A stretch of DNA of 64,000 nt from contig NZ_JACBOT010000031.1 in NCBI RefSeq assembly GCF_021532275.1, positions 248,001-312,000 on the forward strand. The letters run 5' to 3'. This document shows, one piece after another, positions 15,842-34,148 of this stretch; the stretch's first letter is position 1, and every line of letters starts with the position of its first letter. The stretch is from Brevibacterium sp. UCMA 11754. Its GTDB lineage: Bacteria; Actinomycetota; Actinomycetes; Actinomycetales; Brevibacteriaceae. The notes below the pieces were generated by a model. The model had not been told where the DNA came from, made no database searches, and worked only from the letters and a program-made list of their open reading frames with translations. The position numbers were made by a program, and so were the translations under genes.

Positions 15842-17325
15842 TGGGCACGACCGAGGAGGACCTCACTTTGGTGTGGTTTCGTGATGACCTGCGCGTGAGC
15901 GACCACGCAGCACTCACGGCGGCGCGTGCCGATGGCCGCGTCATCGCCGTGTGGATTCGTGAGGCTCGCGACATTCAGGGACTGGGGCCAAGGCCAATGG
16001 GCGGGGCCAGCCGGTGGTGGGCGCACGAATCGTTGGCAGTTCTCCACCAAGAGCTCTCTGAGCTGGGAATTCCTCTGCTCTTCGCCGCAGGAGAGGCGGC
16101 TGCGATCATTCCGCAGCTGGCCGACAGCCTCGGCGTCGGCGCGGTCCGGTGGTCGCGCCGTTACGCCCCCGCCTCCCGGGCTCTCGACAGCCAGATCAAG
16201 ACCGTACTCCGCGAGCAGGGCTTCGCTGTCCATTCCCACACCGGGTCTCTCCTCGTCGAACCTTGGACTGCCGCACCTCAAGGTGGTGACCACTACAAGG
16301 TCTTCACCCCGTTCTGGAAAGCCGTGTCAGGACGCGAGGTCGGTGACGTGCTGCCGACGCCCGAACCACAGTCACCAATCGAACCGTCCCTGGTGGAATC
16401 CGCGCGAGACTGCGCAGCCGTGACCGCCCTCGACGGACTGGGGCTCCTCGACGGCACAGGGACCGGTTCAGGACATTTCGCTGCAGTCCGCGGCCCCCGA
16501 TGGTGGCAGGACACCATCGCCTGCCACTGGCTGCCGGGAACCCGGGCCGCTGCCGACCAGCTTGACGATCTGGCTGTGGGCATCGATGGCTACAGCTCTA
16601 CCAGGGATGTTCCCTCGGATGCCAACAGCACCTCTCGACTCTCGCCGAGGCTGCGGTTCGGAGAACTGTCACCGCGGCAGCTCCTCCACGCCGCCCAGAC
16701 GACGACGTCCGTCACCCCAGACGACCGCGCAGCATGGGTACGTCAGCTCTACTGGCGCGAATTCTCCTGGCATCTGACCTACCACTACCCCGACATCGAC
16801 TCCACGCCGATCAGGAGTGAGTTCCGAAACTTCCCCTACGAAGACGACGATGAGGCTCTGGCCCACTGGAGGTCGGGGACCACAGGCTATCCACTCATCG
16901 ATGCCGGCATGGCCCAGCTGTGGGAGACCGGGTGGATGCACAATCGAGTTCGGATGGTCACGGCGAGCTTTCTCACCAAGAACCTCCTCCAGCATTGGTG
17001 GTGCGGTGAGCAGTGGTTCTGGGACACCCTCGTCGACGCCGATGAGGCCAACAACCCGGTCTCCTGGCAGTGGGTCGCGGGAAGCGGAGCCGATGCCGCT
17101 CCCTATTTCCGAGTCTTCAATCCCGAACGCCAACGCGATCGCTTCGATCCCGACGGCGCCTACGTCGACGACTGGCTTCCGTATCCCCCAGCAGCGGCGC
17201 CTGCTCCCATCGTTGACCTCGCGGATTCGCGACAGGCCGCGTTGAGTGCCTACGACCGGATGAAGAATATGTCCACAGGACCTGTATCCGCAGGCGATGA
17301 CGATACGAAGGCGGTCCGATCATGA
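15841..17325 (+). CDS. phr: Cryptochrome/DNA photolyase family protein (class I type)
   Basis: A 494-aa protein with an N-terminal photolyase alpha/beta domain (LVWFRDDLRVSDHAAL, 10-25) and a C-terminal FAD-binding helical domain (LYWREFSWH, GYPLIDAGMAQLWETGWMHN and QWVAGSGADAAPYFRVFNP). These match the CPD-photolyase-like branch that uses blue light to split pyrimidine dimers. I see no 4Fe-4S cysteine set. Its place within the carotenoid operon suggests that pigment and repair are made together in light. Photolyase rather than a pure photoreceptor is the likelier role but is not proven. Confidence 0.9.
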   Translation: MGTTEEDLTLVWFRDDLRVSDHAALTAARADGRVIAVWIREARDIQGLGPRPMGGASRWWAHESLAVLHQELSELGIPLLFAAGEAAAIIPQLADSLGVGAVRWSRRYAPASRALDSQIKTVLREQGFAVHSHTGSLLVEPWTAAPQGGDHYKVFTPFWKAVSGREVGDVLPTPEPQSPIEPSLVESARDCAAVTALDGLGLLDGTGTGSGHFAAVRGPRWWQDTIACHWLPGTRAAADQLDDLAVGIDGYSSTRDVPSDANSTSRLSPRLRFGELSPRQLLHAAQTTTSVTPDDRAAWVRQLYWREFSWHLTYHYPDIDSTPIRSEFRNFPYEDDDEALAHWRSGTTGYPLIDAGMAQLWETGWMHNRVRMVTASFLTKNLLQHWWCGEQWFWDTLVDADEANNPVSWQWVAGSGADAAPYFRVFNPERQRDRFDPDGAYVDDWLPYPPAAAPAPIVDLADSRQAALSAYDRMKNMSTGPVSAGDDDTKAVRS

Positions 17326-18149
17326 AGGTGCTTCTGGCAGGATGTGGTGATCTCGGAACTCGTCTGGGCCTGCGGCTGGTGCGAAGCGGCCATGAGGTCG
17401 TCGGTGCACGCCGGCACCCCGAGCAGCTTCCCGGCTCGTTCGAAACGCTTGCGGTGGACCTCGGCAACCCCGGTGACACCACCATCGACGGCATCGATGC
17501 AGTGGTCATCACGCTGACTCCCGATGACTATTCCGATGCGAGTTATGAGCAGACGTATCGCCGTGGAGTCGAGGGCCTGATCAGCATCCTGACGTCCCGG
17601 CCCAAGCGGGTGATCCTCGTGTCCTCGACTCGGGTCCTCGGCAGTGCGTCGCCTGGCGAGACCGCTGATGAGGACACTGTGCCCCGGCCTGAGTCGGGTC
17701 CTGCACGCTCTCTCTGGGAGACAGAGAATCTGATTCGCAGCACGTTCCCTTCCGCCTCGATCGTTCGGGCCGCCGGGATCTATGGTCGCGAGGGTTCTCG
17801 CCTCGTCGACGGAGTCCTCTCCGGCCGAGCAGTGAACTACCGACGGTGGACGAATCGCATTCACTACCGAGATCTCATCCGAGTCTTGGAAGCTCTCCTG
17901 TTCACTTCTGACCCGCCGCAGCTGTTACATGCTGCGGACTCGTGTCCAGTTCAGCTGGGCGAGGTCGTGGGATTCCTGGCCTCCTCGCTGAACGTCTCGC
18001 CTCCGCCAGACCTGACGGAAGAGTCCGAGGCGGGAAGACGGATTGAGAACACTCGGCTCCGTGACTTCATCGGATCGTTGGATTTTCCAACGTTTCGAGA
18101 CGGATACCGGCACCAGTTACGCGATCCCGCGCCGGCGCGCCTAAACTGA
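17322..18149 (+). CDS. NAD(P)-binding SDR-like protein (YeeZ/epimerase type)
   Basis: A 275-aa protein opening with MKVLLAGCGDLGTRLGLRLV, a Rossmann nucleotide-binding loop of the YeeZ-like atypical SDRs, followed by DAVVITLTPDDY and VILVSSTRVLG. No clear YxxxK pair is present at the usual place, so it may bind a dinucleotide without classical SDR catalysis. The ATG overlaps the photolyase stop, placing it at the distal end of the carotenoid/light operon. The substrate is unknown. Confidence 0.75.
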   Translation: MKVLLAGCGDLGTRLGLRLVRSGHEVVGARRHPEQLPGSFETLAVDLGNPGDTTIDGIDAVVITLTPDDYSDASYEQTYRRGVEGLISILTSRPKRVILVSSTRVLGSASPGETADEDTVPRPESGPARSLWETENLIRSTFPSASIVRAAGIYGREGSRLVDGVLSGRAVNYRRWTNRIHYRDLIRVLEALLFTSDPPQLLHAADSCPVQLGEVVGFLASSLNVSPPPDLTEESEAGRRIENTRLRDFIGSLDFPTFRDGYRHQLRDPAPARLN

Positions 18150-18152
18150 GGT

Positions 18153-18323
18153 ATGGCTGATTTCAACACAGGCGACACCGTGACGATCACCGGCGAACCC
18201 ATGAATGGCAACACCGGCAAGGTCGAGGTCTTCGACGAGGAACGGGGCAAGTACCTCGTTCGGGTCAATGACCTGGCCCAGCACTACTACAGCGCAGACG
18301 AACTCGAGCAGTTCAACGGCTGA
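18153..18323 (+). CDS. Small KOW/SH3-like protein
   Basis: A 56-aa protein that starts three bases after the preceding stop. The sequence MADFNTGDTVTITGEPMNG then NTGKVEVFDEERGKYLVRVND has the beta-barrel pattern of KOW or SH3-like domains (GDxVxI...G..G.V...D....YLVRV). Such domains bind nucleic acids or proteins. Its 3' end overlaps the convergent crtI by 37 bp, so the two transcripts are complementary at their ends. Coding status rests on the domain-like pattern and operon spacing. Confidence 0.65.
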   Translation: MADFNTGDTVTITGEPMNGNTGKVEVFDEERGKYLVRVNDLAQHYYSADELEQFNG

Positions 18324-19921
18324 GACTCTGCTGCGTCGAAGGTGCCGCCCTCTACCGGCAAGGGGCCCGGGCTTGAGTCTCCTCGGATGTGTTTGAGAAC
18401 CAGTTCAGCGCTGATCAGGCACATCGGCACACCGACACCGGGTGCCGTCGTTGCACCGGCGTAGAAGAGTCCCTCCACCTTCTTGGAGGCATTCTGCTGG
18501 CGGAACATCGCGCTCTGCCGCAGCGTATGGGCAGGCCCGAGCATCCCGCCCAGCCACGAATTGAAGGTGCTGGAGAAATCCGTCGGGCCCTGCGTCTGCC
18601 GAAATCTGATCCGAGCTCTCAGGTCAAGAATGCCTGCCCATTGCGCAATCTGATCGATGGCTCGATCCGCCGCACGCTCGATGCGCGGATCTCCCTGCCC
18701 ATCGCTGCCACCTGCGCCCAGGCCTGCATCAGCGGGCACGGGTATGAGGATGAATAGATTCTCGTGATCGGGTGGTGCCACGCTGGGATCGGTGTGGCTG
18801 GGTTTGCACACATAGGCCGATGCCGGGGAGGAGATCTTCGGTCGAGGGCCGAAGATGTCGTCGAAGTTGGTCGACCAGTCGTCGGTAAAGAACAGCGAGT
18901 GATGGGGAAGCTGCGGGACTTCTCCCTCAATTCCGAGAAATACCAGAATGGCGCCCGGCCCGCTCGTCACCTTCTCCCACCAGCTTGCAGGGAAGCTCCG
19001 ATCGACTGGATCGAGGAGCTGAGTCTCCGTGTGGTGGAGATCAGCGGCGGAGACGACGATGTCACAGCGGTGTTCGTGCTTTCGGCCCTCGTGATCCGTC
19101 CAGACGAGACCGGTGGCTTTCCTGCGTCGACCGCTGCGCGGGACGGCAGATATGTGCTCCACTGCGGCGTTGGTGTGCACGCGGACTCCGGACTTTTCGA
19201 CGATGCGAGTCAATGCGTCGACGATGGTTCTGAATCCTCCCATCGGGTATCGGACTCCGTCGTCGAGATCCAAGGCACTCATCAGGTGGTAGATCGCAGG
19301 TGCCGTCCGCGGGTCCGTGCCGAGGAAGATTGCCGGGTATTGGAGGATCTGTCTCAGCACGGGATGCCTCACCGAGGCGGAGGAGAAGCGTTCAAGCGAT
19401 GTGCCGAGCTGACGAACCAAGGTCGGGAGCGCGGTCATGATCTCTGGCCGAAGCATCGATATCGGTGAGGTGAAGGGATTGTAGAGAAAGTAGTCGATCG
19501 CCATGTTCTTGGTGCGGTCGGCCGATGCCAGGTATCGGCTCAGAGAACGGCCGCTGCCCCTCTCGACGCGTTCGAATACCTCGAGCACTCGAGCTCTGCC
19601 CTGCGGAATCGTGATCGTCTGCGCTGGTGCGAATGTCGAGCCGGGGCTGAATACGGTGTAGGCCGGGTCAAGACTGCGCAGATCCAGTTCGGCACTCGCA
19701 GAGGTCCCGACGAGGTTGAAGAAGTGTTCGTAGACCTCCGGCATCAGATACCAGGAGGGCCCGGTGTCGAATCGATAGCCGTCGCGCTCGATCGAACCGA
19801 TACGACCGCCGAGAGTGGAATTCTGCTCGAAGAGGTCGACCGTGTGTCCTTCGCGTGCCAACAGGGCTGCGGTGGCGAGGCCCGCCGCACCTCCACCGAT
19901 GACACCGATGCGCTGTGTCAT
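18287..19921 (-). CDS. crtI: Phytoene desaturase
   Basis: A 544-aa FAD enzyme of the CrtI family. It starts MTQRIGVIGGGAAGLATAAL with the dinucleotide fold, has the second motif FDTGPSWYLMPEVYEHFF, and ends with the CrtI signature GLFYAGATTAPGVGVPMCLI. It converts phytoene to lycopene by four desaturations. The true start is the ATG at 19921, overlapping crtB by four bases; an open frame further upstream lies inside crtB. It runs opposite to the crtE operon and converges on it. Confidence 0.93.
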   Translation of the reverse strand: MTQRIGVIGGGAAGLATAALLAREGHTVDLFEQNSTLGGRIGSIERDGYRFDTGPSWYLMPEVYEHFFNLVGTSASAELDLRSLDPAYTVFSPGSTFAPAQTITIPQGRARVLEVFERVERGSGRSLSRYLASADRTKNMAIDYFLYNPFTSPISMLRPEIMTALPTLVRQLGTSLERFSSASVRHPVLRQILQYPAIFLGTDPRTAPAIYHLMSALDLDDGVRYPMGGFRTIVDALTRIVEKSGVRVHTNAAVEHISAVPRSGRRRKATGLVWTDHEGRKHEHRCDIVVSAADLHHTETQLLDPVDRSFPASWWEKVTSGPGAILVFLGIEGEVPQLPHHSLFFTDDWSTNFDDIFGPRPKISSPASAYVCKPSHTDPSVAPPDHENLFILIPVPADAGLGAGGSDGQGDPRIERAADRAIDQIAQWAGILDLRARIRFRQTQGPTDFSSTFNSWLGGMLGPAHTLRQSAMFRQQNASKKVEGLFYAGATTAPGVGVPMCLISAELVLKHIRGDSSPGPLPVEGGTFDAAESQPLNCSSSSAL

Positions 19922-20805
19922 GGCCGTCCTTCCCTTGCAGTGGACAGGATGGCTCGCGATGCCAGACGCATCTTCACCACGTTGGGGATGCGCACACGCT
20001 CCTGATAGAGGCGATCTACGGGAGTGAGAGCGATCCTGTCGTTGAGAGCGGCGAAGAGTGCGGCAGCACTTCTCACCGCCGCTCTGGCATCCTTCGGCAG
20101 CAGCGAGAACGTGGCCTGAGCGTCTGCGAGCTGTTGTCGGATGATGATCACCCACGCGGTCTTGTCGGAGTCTGAGAGTCGACTCTCAGTGGTGAGGTAG
20201 CTGCGATGGAGGCGCACACTGTCGTCGGCCAGATCGCGGAGGAAGTTGATGTTCTGAAACGCCGCCCCGAGCTGCCGCGCACCGAATTCCAGCGTCTCAA
20301 CCTCGGTGGGGGTGCGGTTCTGGTCGCTGAGGAAGACCTTGAGGCACATCAGGCCGACCACCTCGGCGGAACCGTAGACGTAATCTCGGTGTTCGTCCGC
20401 AGGGAGACTGCGGACGGGGGCACTCGGGGCGCTCAGATCTGCCCTCATTGAGGCGAAGAACGGCTCGATGAGATCAAACGTGATTCCGGTGGTCCTGGCC
20501 GTCTGCGCAAAAGCGTGGATGATCAGGTTGTCACTGATGCCGAAATGCAGTGCGCTGCGGGTTGCGGCAGCGAAGTTGTCCAGCAGCTGCCGCTGCTCGC
20601 CTGCATCGAGTCCAGCATCAGCGGCAAGACCATCAACGATCTCATCGGCGATCCGCACAAGGGCGTAGATGTTGCGGATGTGGTGCCGATAGGTGGGCCC
20701 GAGGAGTCTGGTGGCCAGACCGAAGGACGTCGAATAGTTCGAGATGACGGCCGCGGCCGCCTGCTGGGCCGTGTGACTGAACACTTCGTGCGTCTGCGGG
20801 AACAT
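19918..20805 (-). CDS. crtB: Phytoene synthase
   Basis: A 295-aa squalene/phytoene synthase. The first acidic motif is DEIVD (54-58) after YALVRIA and the second lies in NFLRDLADD near residue 195. It joins two GGPP molecules into phytoene. No Shine-Dalgarno is visible before the ATG at 20805 (the preceding bases are AACAAAT), and a 15-bp palindrome begins five bases upstream, so the message may be leaderless with its own regulated promoter despite following the SDR gene closely. It is coupled to crtI through ATGA. Confidence 0.93.
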   Translation of the reverse strand: MFPQTHEVFSHTAQQAAAAVISNYSTSFGLATRLLGPTYRHHIRNIYALVRIADEIVDGLAADAGLDAGEQRQLLDNFAAATRSALHFGISDNLIIHAFAQTARTTGITFDLIEPFFASMRADLSAPSAPVRSLPADEHRDYVYGSAEVVGLMCLKVFLSDQNRTPTEVETLEFGARQLGAAFQNINFLRDLADDSVRLHRSYLTTESRLSDSDKTAWVIIIRQQLADAQATFSLLPKDARAAVRSAAALFAALNDRIALTPVDRLYQERVRIPNVVKMRLASRAILSTAREGRP

Positions 20806-20809
20806 ATTT

Positions 20810-20824
20810 GTTAGCTTAGCTAAC
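20810..20824. promoter_or_regulatory. 15-bp palindrome upstream of crtB (probable operator)
   Basis: Perfect dyad GTTAGCT-T-AGCTAAC. It covers the stop of the SDR/DUF2867 gene and ends five bases before the crtB start, where a -10 element of a leaderless promoter would sit. Its core TAGCTTAGCTA matches the core of the palindrome at 22378-22392 at all but two symmetric positions. The binder is unknown; the nearby MarR protein or a light-responsive MerR-type regulator encoded elsewhere are candidates. Confidence 0.6.
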
Positions 20825-22355
20825 TAATTCCTTTCTGACGTCTCTCGGGGTGAGATTTCTTCGCAGCCGTGGCAATGTTCTTCGCCATGGCAGGAAAGAT
20901 GAGTCGATGAAATGGTGAGATGAAGGCCCAGTAGATCCGACCGCGAACTCCCTTGGGAATGAAGATCGCCCGCTGCCTGAAGTCGCAGCCTTGACCGGCA
21001 TCGGTGGTGGTGAATTCGAGCCAGGCGCTGCCCGATACCCGCATCTCTGCCCGCAGGAGCAGTCGACGCTCGGCGTCAAGCTCTTCGACTCGCCACCAGT
21101 CGACCGGGTCACCGACCCGAAGCCGATCCGGAAGTCTCCGCCCGCGGTTCAGGCCGGCGCCGCCGACGATCTTGTCCCACACGCCCCGTACCCGCCATGC
21201 TAACGGCCACGAGTACCAGCCGTTCTTCCCACCGATGCCTTCGATGACCGGCCAGAGCTGTTCGGGAGTCAGATCAGAGAAGTGCAGTGTTCGATCATCG
21301 GTGAAGACGCGCTCTCCTGCCCATTCGGGGTCATTCGGCAGCGGCTTCGCCGCCTGGGCAAGCCCTCCGGCGTCGGCATCCCAATTGGTGTCGACGGCTC
21401 CTTCGGCTTCGCGCAGCAGAGCCAGACGCACAGACTGCTCGAAGTCAAGCATCCCTTCGTGCGGCGGAGGGATGACCTCGTCGACATCGCGGTCCTTGGT
21501 CACCGCGTCCTCCTGCAGCGACTGGACGAGCGGCAGCGTCAGTGCGAACGGCAGCGGGGTGACGAGTCCGACCCAGATGCCGGACAGTGTGGGTGCAGGC
21601 AGAGGCAGTGTGAGGACGTGCCGGGGTTTGAGTCCGGCGATCGCAGCGAATCTTCTCATGATCTCGGCGTACTTGAGAACATCATGGGATCCGATGTCGA
21701 AGGCACGGTTGACGTCGCCGTCGATGTCGACGGCCTTGAGGAGGTAGTAGAGCACATCACGGACCGCCAGCGGTTCGACGTGATTGCTGACCCACCTCGG
21801 CGCCGGCATCAGTCTCAATGTCAGGGCGAGATGACGAACCATCTCGAATGATGCCGAGCCTGATCCGATGATGATGCCCGCCTGGAACGCGACGGCAGGC
21901 ACAGGCGAATCGATGAGAATCCGGCCGACCTCTGCTCGCGAGCGCATGTGCATGGACAGGTCCGTCTTGTCGGGGTGGAGTCCGCCGAGGTAGACGATAC
22001 GTCGAACACCGGCGGCTTCTGCCGCTTCGGCTACCCGCCTGGCCGTTGCGGCCTCCTTGTCTTCGAAGTCACGCCCCGATCCCATCGAGTGGACCAGATG
22101 GTGGATGACCTCAGCTCCGGTTGCGGCCTCGATGAGGCCGTCTCCATCGTCGAGATCGACGCGATGGATGTCGACCTCGTCGGCCCAGGGCACCTGTTCG
22201 AGCTTGTGCGGCGATCTCACGGCGACACGAACGTGGTGGCCGGCCTGCAGAAGGCGCGGGACGAGCCTCCCCCCGATATAACCGGTGGCCCCGAGCACAA
22301 GAACGGTTCGCGGGAGGGGCGAGGGGTCAATGGTTTCGAATCGAGATTGCGCCAT
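20820..22355 (-). CDS. SDR family oxidoreductase with C-terminal DUF2867 domain
   Basis: A 511-aa two-domain protein. Residues about 16-300 are an NAD(P)-binding SDR (VLVLGATGYIGGRLVPRLL, then HLVHSMG and VYLGGLHPD). The last 150 residues form the DUF2867 part (WYSWPLAWRVRGVWDKIVGG, DWWRVEELDAERRLLLRAEMR, IYWAFISPFH). I start at the ATG at 22355 because the fold begins there; upstream in-frame sequence holds the promoter-like region. This architecture often sits next to carotenoid and photolyase genes in actinobacteria, but I know of no proven reaction. It is the first gene of the unit with crtB and crtI. Confidence 0.82.
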   Translation of the reverse strand: MAQSRFETIDPSPLPRTVLVLGATGYIGGRLVPRLLQAGHHVRVAVRSPHKLEQVPWADEVDIHRVDLDDGDGLIEAATGAEVIHHLVHSMGSGRDFEDKEAATARRVAEAAEAAGVRRIVYLGGLHPDKTDLSMHMRSRAEVGRILIDSPVPAVAFQAGIIIGSGSASFEMVRHLALTLRLMPAPRWVSNHVEPLAVRDVLYYLLKAVDIDGDVNRAFDIGSHDVLKYAEIMRRFAAIAGLKPRHVLTLPLPAPTLSGIWVGLVTPLPFALTLPLVQSLQEDAVTKDRDVDEVIPPPHEGMLDFEQSVRLALLREAEGAVDTNWDADAGGLAQAAKPLPNDPEWAGERVFTDDRTLHFSDLTPEQLWPVIEGIGGKNGWYSWPLAWRVRGVWDKIVGGAGLNRGRRLPDRLRVGDPVDWWRVEELDAERRLLLRAEMRVSGSAWLEFTTTDAGQGCDFRQRAIFIPKGVRGRIYWAFISPFHRLIFPAMAKNIATAAKKSHPERRQKGIS

Positions 22356-22377
22356 TCTGTCACCATAGGCAATATTC

Positions 22378-22392
22378 ACTAGCCTGGCTAGT
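22378..22392. promoter_or_regulatory. 15-bp palindrome upstream of the SDR/DUF2867 gene (probable operator)
   Basis: Perfect dyad ACTAGCC-T-GGCTAGT, 23 bp before the ATG at 22355. It has the same length, the same odd centre and almost the same core (TAGCCTGGCTA) as the palindrome before crtB. This suggests one regulator acts at both sites and that the SDR gene is controlled together with crtB/crtI. Confidence 0.6.
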
Positions 22393-22492
22393 AAAAGGCG
22401 GAACTGCCTTGGCTGGTAATGCACGGAGCTGCCTTCACGACCATGCGACGCTTCAGTGTGCGTGCACCCAGAAATCAGCTCGCGTCACCGGC

Positions 22493-22852
22493 TCACCAGG
22501 GATTCGCCAGCTGCCACTGCTCGAACCAGTACCTGTCGCCCTGATAGTGGGACTTGGAAGGCTTGCAGCCCTTGAGATCCGCATGCTCTCGCAACCAGGT
22601 GCGCACCAGTCCAGGCACCTCGTCCATGCGATGGCGCCAGGCGTCGAGCGGCAACAGCAGCACCGTACCGTCCTCTGCCGTGAGGCGGCACGAGTAGTTC
22701 GGCAGCCCCTCGGTGTTCTGGGAATGCGTATAGCTGATCTGCTCGCAGCCCGTGGTGAGGTAGAAGCGGACGTACTCCCCCGAAACGTCTGAGCACAGCG
22801 ACTTGAAGTCCTGGTACCGACTGAGCCATTCCGGTCGCTGATATTCGTTCAT
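22493..22852 (-). CDS. Conserved-looking hypothetical protein
   Basis: A 119-aa soluble protein rich in aromatic residues (MNEYQRPEWLSRYQDFKSL at the start, QGDRYWFEQWQLANPW at the end). It contains no motif I recognise, no signal peptide and no membrane segment. The codon choice, with G/C at third positions, matches the neighbours and supports it over the overlapping frame on the same strand. It stands alone between the carotenoid unit and the NRPS locus and is divergent from the latter. Confidence 0.6.
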   Translation of the reverse strand: MNEYQRPEWLSRYQDFKSLCSDVSGEYVRFYLTTGCEQISYTHSQNTEGLPNYSCRLTAEDGTVLLLPLDAWRHRMDEVPGLVRTWLREHADLKGCKPSKSHYQGDRYWFEQWQLANPW

Positions 22853-22995
22853 ACGTTCTATTATGCTCCGCTTTCGGTCAGTCGTGAAGCATGCGCGTCA
22901 ACGCGACTCTCAGCAGCTGTCAGTCTGAGGATTCCGGGAAATTTCGCGAATCGTCAATCCAAACGCACGAACCCTCCGAACCAGTACTGCTTGCC

Positions 22996-23016
22996 CGGTG
23001 CAGATGATCTGCACCG
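22996..23016. promoter_or_regulatory. 21-bp perfect palindrome upstream of the NRPS locus
   Basis: Arms CGGTGCAGAT and ATCTGCACCG around a single central G, with no mismatch. It ends 23 bp before the ATG of the small secreted peptide that precedes the NRPS. It could be the operator of a dimeric repressor or activator, or an RNA hairpin in the leader. It does not look like a DtxR iron box, which would be AT-rich with TTAGG ends. Confidence 0.55.
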
Positions 23017-23039
23017 CGTGTCAGGAAAGGACAGGGACA

Positions 23040-23264
23040 ATGTTGAGCCTCAAACGCACAGGTCTTCGGGCCATCGGCGGTGCCGCAATCGCAGCTCTCG
23101 CCGTGATGGTCGGAGTCTTCGCCGCCCCCGGCGCAGCTTCGGCAGCTGAAGCACCACAGACAGATTCTGCAGATACCTCCAGCTCACTGATCGAAGGACC
23201 GCTCATCGATCTCGGAGATCTGATGAACCTCATCGGCTCGATCAACATCGGACAGTTCCAGTAA
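23040..23264 (+). CDS. Small secreted peptide preceding the NRPS
   Basis: A 74-aa precursor. It has a typical Sec signal: basic start MLSLKRTGLR, a hydrophobic core, then cleavage probably after AASA (about residue 35). The mature part is only about 39 residues, first acidic and Ser/Thr-rich, then hydrophobic (LIEGPLIDLGDLMNLIGSIN). It has no Cys. AGGAAAGG and AGGGA upstream support the ATG at 23040 rather than an earlier in-frame codon. It lies 56 bp before the NRPS start in the same direction. I do not recognise a family. Confidence 0.68.
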   Translation: MLSLKRTGLRAIGGAAIAALAVMVGVFAAPGAASAAEAPQTDSADTSSSLIEGPLIDLGDLMNLIGSINIGQFQ

Positions 23265-23320
23265 CCGTCCTTCTGCCGTTTCAGCAAGACCGCATCACAC
23301 TCTCGCGTTCGAAAGACACA

Positions 23321-33901
<10,581 letters not shown>

Positions 33902-33941
33902 GCGTTATATCTCACCAGCAATCGACAGGAGATGAGGAAAA

Positions 33942-34148
33942 GTGCAAAACCCCTTTGATGACACCACCGCCACTTTCCGTGTACTCGTCAACGACCTCCA
34001 ACAGCATTCCCTATGGCCGACGTTCGCCGATGCGCCCGCTGGTTGGGTCATCGCCTTCGGCCCGGCTCAGCGCGATGAATGCCTCGAATTCGTCGAGGCG
34101 AATTGGACGGACATCACTCCGCGCCGGCTCGCCGAGATCGCGTCATAG
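33942..34148 (+). CDS. MbtH-like NRPS accessory protein
   Basis: A 68-aa protein with the family signature: VNDLQQHSLWP, PAGW and WTDITP at their standard spacing. MbtH proteins bind the A domains of NRPSs and are needed for their solubility or adenylation. The start is a GTG at 33942 after AGGAGATGAGGA. The stop overlaps the GTG of the ABC ATPase by one base. Its place directly after the NRPS fits a dedicated partner role. The usual NxExQ reads NDLQQ here, a mild departure. Confidence 0.93.
   Translation: MQNPFDDTTATFRVLVNDLQQHSLWPTFADAPAGWVIAFGPAQRDECLEFVEANWTDITPRRLAEIAS

Noticed and set aside
15214-16293. 359-codon minus-strand frame over tspO and photolyase
   Set aside because: Shadow of two well-supported genes; composition is low-complexity Arg/Ala/Ser.
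20810-20827. Reading the crtB palindrome as a DtxR/IdeR iron box
   Set aside because: TTAGCTTAGCTAACTAA resembles an iron box only loosely: it is two bases short of the 19-bp consensus spacing and the related site at 22378 has none of the TTAGG ends.
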